40,235 nucleotides of DNA from Citrobacter portucalensis (GCF_002042885.1 NZ_MVFY01000022.1:1-40235), one strand, 5' to 3'. Counted from the stretch's first letter, positions 9,745 through 18,730 are shown. Notes: generated by a model not told the origin, from the letters alone. Numbers and translations are program-made.

Positions 9745-11313
9745 ATGCTCATCGCAACGACTGATCAGTTTTCACCACAGGACATGAGAATGCGCAAAGC
9801 ACTTTTACCGGTAACTGCTGCGGTGTGTCTTTTTTTAATCGGTGTTTTTATTCTTAATATGCAGCTTTGGTATTCCTCCTCGATGGAAACCCTCGGGGGG
9901 GCCAGATATGCCGCGAAAAATATGGATAACATACTTGATGAAGCTTTCCAGGCAACCCGTACCGCTATGCACATCGCTGAAAAAAAATGCGATTTGGAGG
10001 GGCAATACCAACTTGGAACCGAAGCTGCGCTCCGACCCCATTTGCGAACGCTGATAATTATTCGACAGGGGAAGGTTTGGTGTACCTCTTTGCCGGGTAA
10101 TCGGATATTACTTAAGCATATTCCCGTTATAGCTGATACTAATTTACAACTGACTCCCGCAAGCAATACCGAGAATGAAATACCAGTTCTGCTGTATCAA
10201 ACACGTTTTCGCACAGGCCGTATCATCGTCACTATAAGTGGCGTGCATATCCGAGGGGCACTGAATGTCCCGTTAGCGGGAGTAACCTACTCGTTGCTTG
10301 TGGGTGACGCAGTACTCGGTTTATTGGGTGATGTGAAACCTGTTGCTGCAAATGCGCAGAAGTTTGGCCAAGTGAATTCCGCGAAATATTCCTTCAGCAT
10401 CATTTACGCTGAACCACCATTGTTTAGTGCTAACAGGCTGATCAGGCATGGCGGAGGGATCCTGATTTTTATCCTACTGATATCGCTCGCCGCCGCATAT
10501 GCCATTGATAAGTATCTGAACAAGAACGATACCCCTGAAGAAACGTTGCGCAGGGCGATAGTAAAAGGAGAGATCGTGCCTTTTTATCAACCTATCGTAA
10601 ATGGTCGCGAGGGGACGTTACGCGGTGTTGAAGTGCTGGCCCGATGGAAACATCCAAAAGCCGGATATATCTCTCCTGCTTCCTTCATTCCCGTCGCTGA
10701 AAAATCAGGTCTGATAGTGCCACTAACTCAAAGCCTGATGAGGCAGGTCGCGGAAAACATGAACGCCATTGCCAGCAAACTGCCATCCGGCTTCCATGTC
10801 GGCATTAACTTCAGCGCATCCCATATCACATCCCCTACATTCGTGCAGGAGTGCCTGCATTACAGGGATAGTTTTAACCGCGATGACCTCAATCTGGTAA
10901 TCGAAGTTACTGAGCGCGAGCCGTTAGATGTGGATGAAGATCTTGTGCAGAGGCTCAATATCCTGCATGAGAATGGCTTTGTGATTGCGCTGGATGATTT
11001 TGGTACGGGCTATTCTGGGCTTTCTTATTTGCATGACCTGCACATTGATTACATTAAAATCGATCAGAGCTTTGTGGGAAGGGTAAATGAGCTTCCCGAT
11101 TCAACCCGAATTTTGGATTGCGTCCTCGATTTGGCGCGCAAACTGTCTTTAAGCATAGTTGCTGAAGGGGTTGAAACGAAGGCTCAGCTCGATTATCTCA
11201 ACAAAAACAACATTGTTTTCCTGCAAGGGTACTATTTCTATAAACCAGTAACCTTCACTGAGTTCGTCATGATTCTGCTGTCAAAGCCTAAAGTGAAGGT
11301 TTTTGTCGAATAA
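9745..11313 (+). CDS. Membrane-bound c-di-GMP phosphodiesterase (CSS-motif EAL protein)
   Basis: 522 residues. Two membrane helices (about 19-40 and 237-255) bracket a periplasmic domain of the CSS type, with Cys82 and Cys113; the motif reads CTS rather than CSS. A cytoplasmic EAL domain follows (about 265-515). The signature Glu is in GVEVLARW (EVL in place of EAL). The other catalytic elements are intact: NFS, EVTERE, LDDFGTGYS, YIKIDQ, VAEGVET, LQGYY. It should hydrolyse c-di-GMP to pGpG in response to periplasmic redox or disulfide state, as for E. coli PdeN (Rtn) and PdeC relatives. Another ATG at 9784 is possible. It has no operon partner and is not one of the conserved E. coli loci here. 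Confidence 0.9.
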   Translation: MLIATTDQFSPQDMRMRKALLPVTAAVCLFLIGVFILNMQLWYSSSMETLGGARYAAKNMDNILDEAFQATRTAMHIAEKKCDLEGQYQLGTEAALRPHLRTLIIIRQGKVWCTSLPGNRILLKHIPVIADTNLQLTPASNTENEIPVLLYQTRFRTGRIIVTISGVHIRGALNVPLAGVTYSLLVGDAVLGLLGDVKPVAANAQKFGQVNSAKYSFSIIYAEPPLFSANRLIRHGGGILIFILLISLAAAYAIDKYLNKNDTPEETLRRAIVKGEIVPFYQPIVNGREGTLRGVEVLARWKHPKAGYISPASFIPVAEKSGLIVPLTQSLMRQVAENMNAIASKLPSGFHVGINFSASHITSPTFVQECLHYRDSFNRDDLNLVIEVTEREPLDVDEDLVQRLNILHENGFVIALDDFGTGYSGLSYLHDLHIDYIKIDQSFVGRVNELPDSTRILDCVLDLARKLSLSIVAEGVETKAQLDYLNKNNIVFLQGYYFYKPVTFTEFVMILLSKPKVKVFVE

Positions 11314-11482
11314 ATACAAGATAACCTTATTGATCAAAAGTGAGCATGAAATCTGCTTCGGTAGCAAAAATCCGACGATTATCTTTATCGTGAGACAAAT
11401 CTCAGATTCTGTTAGTTAAAATCTATACCCTTATCGATGTGGTGGTTATTTATGTTTTCATATACAGCAACTGGATAATGGT

Positions 11483-11680
11483 ATGGCAGATATAACATTC
11501 GCGATGGAGCGTGATTCAAGTCACAGAGCGGCGAAAAATAAGTTGGATGTGCGAAGCAAAGCGAAGAACACAAATCGCAACCAGCTTGCGATTGCCGCAG
11601 TACTATTTTTAGGCGGTATCGTCGGGGTTATTGTTTTGGCATTGTACCTAATGGTGCAGGAAGGGGTGTTTTTATATTGA
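11483..11680 (+). CDS. Small single-pass membrane protein
   Basis: 65 residues: a basic hydrophilic N-terminus (about 1-34) followed by one membrane helix (about 36-58) and a short tail. Positive charges before the helix predict the N-terminus in the cytoplasm. GGATAATGGT precedes the ATG at a usable distance. No family recognised. It lies downstream of the phosphodiesterase (169 bases) on the same strand but may have its own promoter. Confidence 0.5.
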   Translation: MADITFAMERDSSHRAAKNKLDVRSKAKNTNRNQLAIAAVLFLGGIVGVIVLALYLMVQEGVFLY

Positions 11681-11711
11681 TTGTTTAAATATTCTTATCA
11701 TTGGTGTATTG

Positions 11712-12500
11712 CTAGTAGGAGCTGGAACAAGCTACTTCTTCTGTCTTGATGAACGGAATAACATCGTAGGGAATAGCAGTTTGTGGGGAAAGATTGTAGA
11801 TCTTACCGTCATAGTGGCTACTTACATAAGAAAACGACCTTAATATAAAGCTAAGATCAGCGGGGAGAGTCGTGGGTTGGGCGTTAACTTCGTTGTAAAA
11901 CCGTTTACAGCTACCTTTCAAATCTAAACCGGAAAAAATTATTCTTTCAAACTTTAGACTAATGGCTATTTGTAACGCGCTAAATGCGACCGTAGCACTA
12001 CCAAAATGGCCATGTGTTACATTAGTTGAAAATGCAATTGTTTTCACTTTTCTGAATGCAGAACATTTAATTCGAAGATTCCTGTTAGTCATTGTTTTTA
12101 TTTTATAGCGAATCTTTCTACCGATACCACCTCTGGATTTGCAAATGTCCTTTAACAGAAAACATGTGTTGAGCAAGTACTCTGCCTCTGTTGAATCAGC
12201 TCTTTTAATAACATCTTCACTAATAAAGGTATGCTGAGCACAGGAGGAATACTTATGAAATAAGTCTTTATTGTTTTCATAAAATGAGCCATCACAAACA
12301 ACATAGATAAAAATAGGGATGTTGTTGTCGATTAAATGACCGGCACTTCCGTTTACGCAAATAAAATTTTTATCACGCATTCTACTTAATGGCGTGTCCA
12401 ATGATGATGGTCCGGACAGGTAAATAATGCAATCATCGGAAATTCTATTTTCCATTATCTTATTTAATATATTGTGTGTGATAATCATTGCTTTTACCAT
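11712..12500 (-). CDS. WaaZ (RfaZ)-like LPS core biosynthesis protein
   Basis: 262 residues from the ATG at 12500; a GTG at 12527 would add nine. The sequence shares with E. coli WaaZ the ENxISDDxIIxLSGP start, the VNGSA motif, the SLKxxRIIxSGLDLxGSCxRFYxE block and the IYNLSPxTAIxYDxIPFIK end. WaaZ is needed for adding a third Kdo residue to the LPS inner core, probably as a Kdo transferase. Here the gene is solitary, far from any waa cluster, and visibly AT-rich. The assignment to the family is firm from motifs; the exact sugar and acceptor are inference. A related core-modifying role would alter the cell surface. Confidence 0.75.
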   Translation of the reverse strand: MVKAMIITHNILNKIMENRISDDCIIYLSGPSSLDTPLSRMRDKNFICVNGSAGHLIDNNIPIFIYVVCDGSFYENNKDLFHKYSSCAQHTFISEDVIKRADSTEAEYLLNTCFLLKDICKSRGGIGRKIRYKIKTMTNRNLRIKCSAFRKVKTIAFSTNVTHGHFGSATVAFSALQIAISLKFERIIFSGLDLKGSCKRFYNEVNAQPTTLPADLSFILRSFSYVSSHYDGKIYNLSPQTAIPYDVIPFIKTEEVACSSSY

Positions 12501-12847
12501 GAATATTATTTTTGCAAATGTTACCACTTTCTTTATGGGCTTTCAAATCAGTAATAATGTTGACTTTTATTATATAAAGTTGATGAATGAATTCATAAAA
12601 ATACGAAATGTAATTATGACTCATGGTAATTATTCTGAATGAATATAATTCATGGCGGTTATGAATGTACCGTGCTATGGACAAGGCGATTAGGTTTATG
12701 TTGGGATAAACGAATTAGGGATGCGGTTAGAAGAAGATGTGAGTCGCCTTTGTAAGGCGACTCTATGAAATCATTCAGGATATTATTCTGAATGATACCG
12801 GCTGGATGGGATGCACGTGATAGCTCGACCAACAGGATCTTATAAAA
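12501..12847. other. Intergenic region with an isolated hairpin
   Basis: No gene seen. A perfect 10-bp stem with a 3-base loop lies at 12741-12763 (GAGTCGCCTT against AAGGCGACTC). It has no T run on either side. It stands about 85 bases past the receptor stop and may end that transcript or stabilise its 3' end. The rest is AT-rich and probably holds the WaaZ-like gene's promoter. Confidence 0.5.
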
Positions 12848-14935
12848 TTAGAACTGATAATTTAAAGATACCCAGTAGTTACGACCAGGGTTTACGTATC
12901 CGGTAGTGGATTGTGCAGTCTGATAATAATCACCTGCGTAGGTGCTATTGCGGCCCACCTGGTACAATTTGACCTCACTAAAGTCTTTATCCAGCACGTT
13001 ATTAACCGCCGTATTAAGCGTCAGATCTTTGGTCAGCTTATAAGACATCCCCATATCGACAACGGTCCAGGCTTTTAAATCAGCGCCTTTATCGTCATAG
13101 ACGGCCTTTTGTACCGCGCTAAGGTTGTCGTAATTTTCGGTAAAGCGTGGGGCTTTGCCGCGATAACGTGCGCTGAGCCAGGCGTTCATATCTTCCGTTG
13201 CCTGCCAGTTCAGACGGGCGTTAGCCATATGTTTTGGTGTGTAACTTAATGGCGCGCCTTTATTGTCACCATCTTTTTGCTTGCTCTGAGTGTAGGTGTA
13301 GTTGAGAGATAAGGTCAGCACATCCGACCATAGAGGGAAGGTGCTGGCAAATTCAACGCCATCGGTCCTTGCCTTGCCGCTGTTGGTATAGCTGTTGGTA
13401 TTATCATCGATAGAATATGAGACAATTTTATTTTTGTATTCGGTATAGAAGCCGGTAATGTTGGCGTTAAGCCCGGCGTCGTTCTCGTAATACAGCCCGG
13501 TTTCGTAGCTGATACTTTCCTCAGGTTTGAGGTCCGGGTTACCGACCGTATTCACCGTTCCCTGCGCGGTTACACCGCTGATCCCGTTATGCAACTGGCT
13601 TAGTGATGGTGCTTTATAACCTGTCGTTACGCCGCCTTTGAGGGTCCATTCGTCGGATGCGTCCCAGACCATATAGGCACGCGGGCTGAGATGACCGCCA
13701 AAGACATCGTTATGCTCATAGCGTGTTCCTGCGGTTAAGGCCAGCGAGTCGAGAATATGCCATTCATCTTCCGCATAGGCTGCCCACGTTTTTTGATGGA
13801 ACGTCTCGCCGGTATTGGCCAGTACCACACCATCTTTCATCCGGGCATCCCAGAATTCTCCGCCAAGGGTTAAGAGGTGCGAATCACCTAATGGCGTCAG
13901 CAGCACTGAGTCAAGAATGACGTTGGTGTTCTTCAGTTCACGCGCGTCACCGGCCCGGCCTGCGTTCTCTGGTGTGAGTGCGGAAGATACCAATTGCCGG
14001 CCTTTGTTTTCGGTTTCATTCCAGCCGAGGGAGGATTTCCAGGTGCCGAACGTTAAGGCTGTATCGTGGCCGAGGGTCACTTTGTTACGCTCATAGCGTA
14101 GCGTTTTATCATACCCCCCTGTCAGGTTGCCCAACTGCCCGTCATCGTTGTCATAGCGCTGTCTGGCGGAGTCGAGATCTAACCACAGCGTATTGTTCTC
14201 ATTGGTTTTCCAGTCGAGGCGCGTGCCAATATTATAGTTTTCCGATTCGGTAGGATAAGGTACGCGGGTGGAGGAGGTATCGCTGAGGGAGGTGACGCTG
14301 GAACCCTGACGCTGGGTTGTGCTCCCCCGAACCTGCATATCCAGTACGCCCGCAATCAACGGGCCGCTTGACCAGAAGTTGGCGACCGTACTGTTACCCC
14401 ATTTATTACTCTCTTGCAGGTTAACGCCGGTATTGATGGAAGTGCTCCATTTATCGGTGCTTTTTTTGGTGATGATATTCACCACGCCACCGATTGCGTC
14501 GGACCCATAAAGCGTCGACATCGGGCCGCGGATCACCTCAATATGATCGATTGCCGCCAGCGGGGGCATAAAGCTGGTATTCATGGCAGAGAAACCGTTT
14601 GGCGTTACGTCGCTGCTGCCGTTTTGACGAATACCGTCAATCAGGATCAAGGTATAGCTGGCAGGCATGCCACGGATGCTGATCTCCAGACCGCCGGTTT
14701 TACCGGTGCTGCTTTCAACATCAACCCCTTCAACAGAACGCAGGGCTTCACCTAAGTCATTATATTTATTGGTTTGTAACTCTTGCTGAGAAATAACAGA
14801 GACGCTGGCGGCGGCATTAGTGATTTTCTTTTCATAACCGGAAGCGGTTACCACCATGACATCTTCAGCAAATACCAGGGGGCTGGAAAATCCTAAACAG
14901 GACAGAACGACAGAGGCAACAGGTTTTAAACGCAT
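12848..14935 (-). CDS. TonB-dependent outer membrane receptor (siderophore/metallophore type)
   Basis: About 695 residues from the ATG at 14935, preceded by AGGAAG; a TTG two codons upstream is less likely. A signal peptide ends in SSPLVFA. A TonB box (DVMVVTA) begins the mature protein. The plug domain has LGEALRSVEGVDV, ISIRGMPASYTLILIDG and IEVIRGPMSTLYGSDAIGGVVNIIT. The barrel ends YWVSLNYQF with the terminal Phe. The closest types I can name are CirA/FepA-like receptors for catecholates and other iron chelates; the actual ligand is unknown. A Fur-type palindrome lies about 50 bases upstream, and a peptide/nickel-type ABC importer starts divergently, so receptor and importer probably form one uptake route. 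Confidence 0.92.
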   Translation of the reverse strand: MRLKPVASVVLSCLGFSSPLVFAEDVMVVTASGYEKKITNAAASVSVISQQELQTNKYNDLGEALRSVEGVDVESSTGKTGGLEISIRGMPASYTLILIDGIRQNGSSDVTPNGFSAMNTSFMPPLAAIDHIEVIRGPMSTLYGSDAIGGVVNIITKKSTDKWSTSINTGVNLQESNKWGNSTVANFWSSGPLIAGVLDMQVRGSTTQRQGSSVTSLSDTSSTRVPYPTESENYNIGTRLDWKTNENNTLWLDLDSARQRYDNDDGQLGNLTGGYDKTLRYERNKVTLGHDTALTFGTWKSSLGWNETENKGRQLVSSALTPENAGRAGDARELKNTNVILDSVLLTPLGDSHLLTLGGEFWDARMKDGVVLANTGETFHQKTWAAYAEDEWHILDSLALTAGTRYEHNDVFGGHLSPRAYMVWDASDEWTLKGGVTTGYKAPSLSQLHNGISGVTAQGTVNTVGNPDLKPEESISYETGLYYENDAGLNANITGFYTEYKNKIVSYSIDDNTNSYTNSGKARTDGVEFASTFPLWSDVLTLSLNYTYTQSKQKDGDNKGAPLSYTPKHMANARLNWQATEDMNAWLSARYRGKAPRFTENYDNLSAVQKAVYDDKGADLKAWTVVDMGMSYKLTKDLTLNTAVNNVLDKDFSEVKLYQVGRNSTYAGDYYQTAQSTTGYVNPGRNYWVSLNYQF

Positions 14936-14985
14936 AGTCAAACTTCCTTTGTTAAAAATTCAAAGGCAGTAAGATAATTGATGGA

Positions 14986-15010
14986 AATGATAATACAAAT
15001 AATTATCATT
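14986..15010 (-). promoter_or_regulatory. Fur-type operator palindrome
   Basis: AATGATAAT (14986-14994) and ATTATCATT (15002-15010) are perfect inverted arms seven bases apart. Two overlapping 19-base Fur registers can be drawn, each matching 13 of 19 positions of GATAATGATAATCATTATC by my count. It sits about 50-75 bases upstream of the receptor start, where it would overlap the promoter. Iron-responsive repression of the receptor, and possibly of the divergent importer, is the inference. Confidence 0.7.
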
Positions 15011-15018
15011 ACAAATTT

Positions 15019-15071
15019 ACATAACTTGTCACTTCTGGTGTTTTTCTTTAATAAATATACATAAATTGTCA
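15019..15071 (+). repeat. Direct repeat pair in the divergent control region
   Basis: ACATAACTTGTCA (15019-15031) recurs as ACATAAATTGTCA (15059-15071), 12 of 13 identical and 40 bases apart, on the same face of the helix within about one fifth of a turn. The first copy abuts the Fur palindrome. This layout suggests a second regulator. Confidence 0.5.
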
Positions 15072-15210
15072 TGGGTTTTAGATAAGGAATTAGCAGGAAG
15101 GGCCAATAGTCCGCACAGGCAATTATTAGTTCGGGATTAATATTCCTGTGAATAAATGGCGAGGGATTAATCTATTTTCTGAGATTCACATCGTACTCAT
15201 AACGGAGTAT

Positions 15211-15254
15211 CAGAAAAAAGTATGATAATTTTAGAGAATCGTCATACTTTTCTG
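15211..15254 (+). repeat. Long inverted repeat upstream of the ABC operon
   Basis: The arm CAGAAAAAAGTATGA at 15211-15225 pairs with TCATACTTTTCT at 15242-15253, allowing a two-base bulge of A. The loop is 16 bases. It lies about 115 bases before the binding-protein start and could be an operator or a leader hairpin. Confidence 0.45.
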
Positions 15255-15367
15255 CGCCGCATCATTTTTTTCATCATTTCTGTCCGCCATAATCCCTTCC
15301 CCAGGAGACTGCTTAACGACGGTAAATCGTTATGCAGCATAAAAATAACGTAAATCTGGATAACATA

Positions 15368-16954
15368 ATGATCAAAGGCAAGCTGGCACTACTTACGTGC
15401 GCATTGACTCTCGCATTAACCTCACCACTTCTTGCCGCGCAAAATGCGAGCGAAGGGCAGACGTTAAAACTGGCAATTGGACCAGAACCAACGGAAGGGT
15501 TTGACCCGATGCTGGGCTGGAGTCATGGCAGCTATTTGCTTTTACATGCACCATTATTAAAACAAAATGCAGATATGAGCTGGGGAAACCTGCTGACGGA
15601 AAAAGTAGAGACCAGCGCAGACGGCAAAATCTGGACGTTGACGTTAAAACCTGACCTTAAATTCTCTGATGGTTCCCCGCTAACCGCTGAAGATGTGGTG
15701 TTCACCTATAACAAAGCAGCAAAAAGCGGCGGCAAAATCGACATGGGAAACTTCACTCATGCCAGCCTGAAAGATAACCGTACGGTAGAAATTACGCTGA
15801 ATAGCCCACAGAGCACCTTTGTGAATGTGCTGGGTTCTTTGGGTATTGTTCCGGCGAAACGGTATGACGAAAAAACATTTGCCAAAAATCCGATTGGCGC
15901 GGGTCCTTATCGGCTGGTGAGTTTTCAGCCGGGGCAGCAGTTGATCGTGGAGGCTAACCCCTGGTATGCCGGTAAGAAAAATGATTTCAGTAAGCTGGTG
16001 TTTGTCTTCCTTGATGAAGATAACGCTTATGCCGCAGCGCGCAGTGGCCAACTGGGACTCGTACGTATCGCGCCGTCGATGGCGGTCGCTCCTCAGCAGA
16101 CAAATTTGAAACTTTGGGTACGCGATAGCGTGGAAAACCGGGGCATTGTGTTCCCGATGGTTCCTGCAGGTAAAAAAGACGCCAATGGCTATCCGATTGG
16201 GAACGATATCACTGCCGATGTTGCCATCAGGCGTGCCATCAACTATGCCATCGACCGTAAGCAGCTTGCCGATCAGGTCATGGAGGGTCATGCGATTCCT
16301 GCGTATAGCGCAGTGCAGGGGCTGCCATGGCAGGGGCAATCCGTTGCGTTCAAAGATGGTGATAGCGAAAAAGCACGTACGATTCTGGAAGAAGCCGGCT
16401 GGAAGGTGGGTAAAGATGGCGTACGAGTGAAAGACGGCAAAGAGGCTCGACTGACTTTATGGTACGCCAGCGGTGACAGTACACGCCGGGATTTAGCCGA
16501 AGCTGTTCGCGCAATGCTGGAACCGGTGGGCATTCAGGTATCACTACAGTCAGGAAGCTGGGAAACCGTTGAACGTCACATGCATGCGAACCCGACGTTA
16601 TTTGGTTGGGGAAGCCTGGATCCGATGGAGCTTTTCCATCATTACAGTAATCAGGCCGCGGGTGTGGAATATTACAATCCAGGCTATTACAGCAATCCTG
16701 TTGTTGAACAGCACCTTAAACAGGCTATCGACGCCCCAGACTGGCAAAAAGCGTTGCCTTTCTGGCAACAGGTGGAGTGGGATGGTAAGCAAGGGGCTGG
16801 CGTGCAGGGCGATGCTGCCTGGGCATGGCTGCTGAATATTCAGCACACTTATCTGGCAAATCCGTGTATTGATTTAGGCAAAGGCGCACCGGAGATTCAC
16901 GGTAGCTGGTCACTGCTCAATAATTTGGACGAATGGACCTGGACCTGCCGTTGA
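15368..16954 (+). CDS. Extracellular solute-binding protein, peptide/nickel ABC family
   Basis: 528 residues from the ATG at 15368, chosen because a clean signal peptide (MIKGKLALL ... SPLLAA) then begins at the N-terminus; an ATG at 15332 adds 12 hydrophilic residues. It belongs to the SBP family 5 (DppA/OppA/NikA fold), seen in WTLTLKPDLKFSDGSPLTAEDVVFTYN, the family signature, and in FAKNPIGAGPYRL. A C-terminal Cys pair (NPCIDLG, WTWTCR) is unusual. As first gene of the five-gene operon it captures the substrate in the periplasm. Ligand could be a peptide, nickel, or a metal-chelate; the divergent TonB receptor favours a chelate. It overlaps the next gene by one base if that starts at 16954. 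Confidence 0.93.
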   Translation: MIKGKLALLTCALTLALTSPLLAAQNASEGQTLKLAIGPEPTEGFDPMLGWSHGSYLLLHAPLLKQNADMSWGNLLTEKVETSADGKIWTLTLKPDLKFSDGSPLTAEDVVFTYNKAAKSGGKIDMGNFTHASLKDNRTVEITLNSPQSTFVNVLGSLGIVPAKRYDEKTFAKNPIGAGPYRLVSFQPGQQLIVEANPWYAGKKNDFSKLVFVFLDEDNAYAAARSGQLGLVRIAPSMAVAPQQTNLKLWVRDSVENRGIVFPMVPAGKKDANGYPIGNDITADVAIRRAINYAIDRKQLADQVMEGHAIPAYSAVQGLPWQGQSVAFKDGDSEKARTILEEAGWKVGKDGVRVKDGKEARLTLWYASGDSTRRDLAEAVRAMLEPVGIQVSLQSGSWETVERHMHANPTLFGWGSLDPMELFHHYSNQAAGVEYYNPGYYSNPVVEQHLKQAIDAPDWQKALPFWQQVEWDGKQGAGVQGDAAWAWLLNIQHTYLANPCIDLGKGAPEIHGSWSLLNNLDEWTWTCR

Positions 16955-17928
16955 TGAAGTCTGTTGTGGGCCATTTTCTACGGCTGATTGTGCTATTAGT
17001 GCTGGTTGCGGCTGGCACTTTTGTGCTGCTCAGTTTTTCTCCAGTCGATCCGATTCGCGCTTATATCGGCAACGATCTCCTGCATGTGCCGCCGGAGCAA
17101 TATGCACGCATTGCTGCTCGCTGGGGATTGGACCAGCCGCTATGGGAGCGTTTTGGTCACTGGTTTGTTCGTGTATTGCAGGGCGATCTCGGCTATTCCA
17201 TGTTGTTTAATGCGCCGGTTGCCAGCGTGATCAAGGAACGCTTTTCCACCTCGTTTGCGCTGCTTGGCGGCGCGTGGCTACTCTCCGGCATATTGGGAAC
17301 GGCAATGGGGTTTGTCGCGGGTCGCTACCTGAATCGCTGGCCGGACAAAGCAATCTGTCGCCTCAGCTATCTGCTTTCTTCGCTGCCGACCTTCTGGATT
17401 GGCATGTTGCTGCTGGCGCTATTTGCCGTGCGCTGGCCGGTATTTCCGGTCTGCTGCGCGTGGGAGCCGGGCAACAGCGGCGATATGGTGACGCTGACCG
17501 AGCGTCTGCGTCATCTGGTGCTTCCCGTTTGCGCGCTCAGTTTGCTGGGACTGGGGCAAATTACGCTTCACACGCGGGAAAGCATCGCCAGCGTAATGAA
17601 AAGCGAATTTGTCCGTTTTGCGCGTTCCCAGGGAGATAAAGGCTGGTCATTGTTACGCCATCAGGTTCTGCGTCATGCAATTACGCCTGCGCTGTGTTTG
17701 CAGTTTGCCTCACTGGGAGAACTGTTGGGAGGTGCACTATTGGCCGAAAAAGTCTTTGCTTATCCAGGACTGGGGCAGGCCACCATTGATGCCGGGTTAC
17801 GCGGCGATCTGCCGTTACTGATGGGGATTGTGTTGTTCAGTACCGTACTGGTGTTCATTGGCAACTCGCTGTCTACCTGGCTTGTCCGTATGTTGAACCG
17901 TGCTCTGGAGCGACCTGATGCTCTATAA
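16954..17928 (+). CDS. ABC importer permease 1 (DppB/NikB-like)
   Basis: 324 residues from the ATG in the TGATG overlap with the preceding stop; an ATG at 16933 would add seven. An N-terminal membrane helix, a conserved periplasmic segment with DPIRAYIGN and GLDQPLWERFGHW, then five further helices fit the BPD_transp_1 permease fold. The ATPase-docking EAA-type loop is visible around EFVRFARSQG and LLRHQVLRHAITPAL. It works as a heterodimer with the next permease. The CCAW sequence in the mid periplasmic loop is unlike E. coli DppB. Confidence 0.93.
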   Translation: MKSVVGHFLRLIVLLVLVAAGTFVLLSFSPVDPIRAYIGNDLLHVPPEQYARIAARWGLDQPLWERFGHWFVRVLQGDLGYSMLFNAPVASVIKERFSTSFALLGGAWLLSGILGTAMGFVAGRYLNRWPDKAICRLSYLLSSLPTFWIGMLLLALFAVRWPVFPVCCAWEPGNSGDMVTLTERLRHLVLPVCALSLLGLGQITLHTRESIASVMKSEFVRFARSQGDKGWSLLRHQVLRHAITPALCLQFASLGELLGGALLAEKVFAYPGLGQATIDAGLRGDLPLLMGIVLFSTVLVFIGNSLSTWLVRMLNRALERPDAL

Positions 17929-18730
17929 CCCGACGCCGACGCTAATTCGTCTTTTGTTCTCTTTTAGCTGCCTGTTATTCATTGCAGTGTATGGTGCCGC
18001 AATGCTGGATAACCCGTTGAGCGTTAATCTGCTTGCCCGTCATCTTCCACCTGATGCGATGTACTGGTTTGGCACCGATAACCTCGGTCGCGATCTGTGG
18101 ATCCGTTGTTTTCAGGGGGCACTGACCAGTCTGCAAATTGGTATTGGTGCGGCGTTGTGCAGCGGTTTCATTGCGTTAATGATGGCGGCGGTTTCGCGCA
18201 TACATCCGCGTCTGGATGTGCTTATGCGTCTAATTACTGATGCCATGCTATCGATGCCGCATCTGCTGTTGCTTATTTTGATCTGTTTTACGCTGGGGGG
18301 TGGGAAAAACGGGGTAATCATGGCGGTTGCACTAACGCACTGGCCGCGTCTGGCGCTGATCCTGCGTGCTGAAGCGCAGCGCGTGGCCCACAGTGACTAT
18401 CTGACGTTGACCTTGCGTCTGGGACACGGCCATTTTTACTGCTGGCGGCATCACTATCTACCGGCGTTGTTACCCCAGTGGTTAACCGGGACATTGCTGA
18501 TGTTTCCCCATGCGGTGTTACACAGCGCGGCGTTAAGCTTCCTCGGTTTTGGACTGGCACCGCATGAACCGTCGCTGGGCCTGCTGCTGGCGGATGCGCT
18601 GAGGTTTATCAGTCATGGCGACTGGTGGTTAGTGCTGTTTCCAGGACTGATGCTGTTCAGTCTGGTGATGTTATTCGATCAGCTCGCAAGGGCGGTGCAT
18701 CGTTTATGGTTACGAGGTGACGCATGTTGA
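17918..18730 (+). CDS. ABC importer permease 2 (DppC/NikC-like)
   Basis: 270 residues from the ATG at 17918, with GGAG seven bases upstream; it overlaps the first permease by 11 bases and a GTG at 17900 is the alternative. The N-terminal motif WFGTDNLGRDLWIRCFQGALTSLQIG is diagnostic of DppC/NikC permeases. The coupling loop includes RLGHGHFYCWRHHYLPALLPQW, notably rich in His, Trp and Cys. The end SLGFLGFGLAPHEPSLGLLLADA-type region (about 195-225) is typical. It ends overlapping the first ATPase by seven bases, as in a tightly coupled operon. Confidence 0.93.
   Translation: MLYNPTPTLIRLLFSFSCLLFIAVYGAAMLDNPLSVNLLARHLPPDAMYWFGTDNLGRDLWIRCFQGALTSLQIGIGAALCSGFIALMMAAVSRIHPRLDVLMRLITDAMLSMPHLLLLILICFTLGGGKNGVIMAVALTHWPRLALILRAEAQRVAHSDYLTLTLRLGHGHFYCWRHHYLPALLPQWLTGTLLMFPHAVLHSAALSFLGFGLAPHEPSLGLLLADALRFISHGDWWLVLFPGLMLFSLVMLFDQLARAVHRLWLRGDAC

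Noticed and set aside
12741-12763. Perfect hairpin after the receptor gene as an intrinsic terminator
   Set aside because: There is no T run on either strand, so I list it only as an intergenic hairpin.
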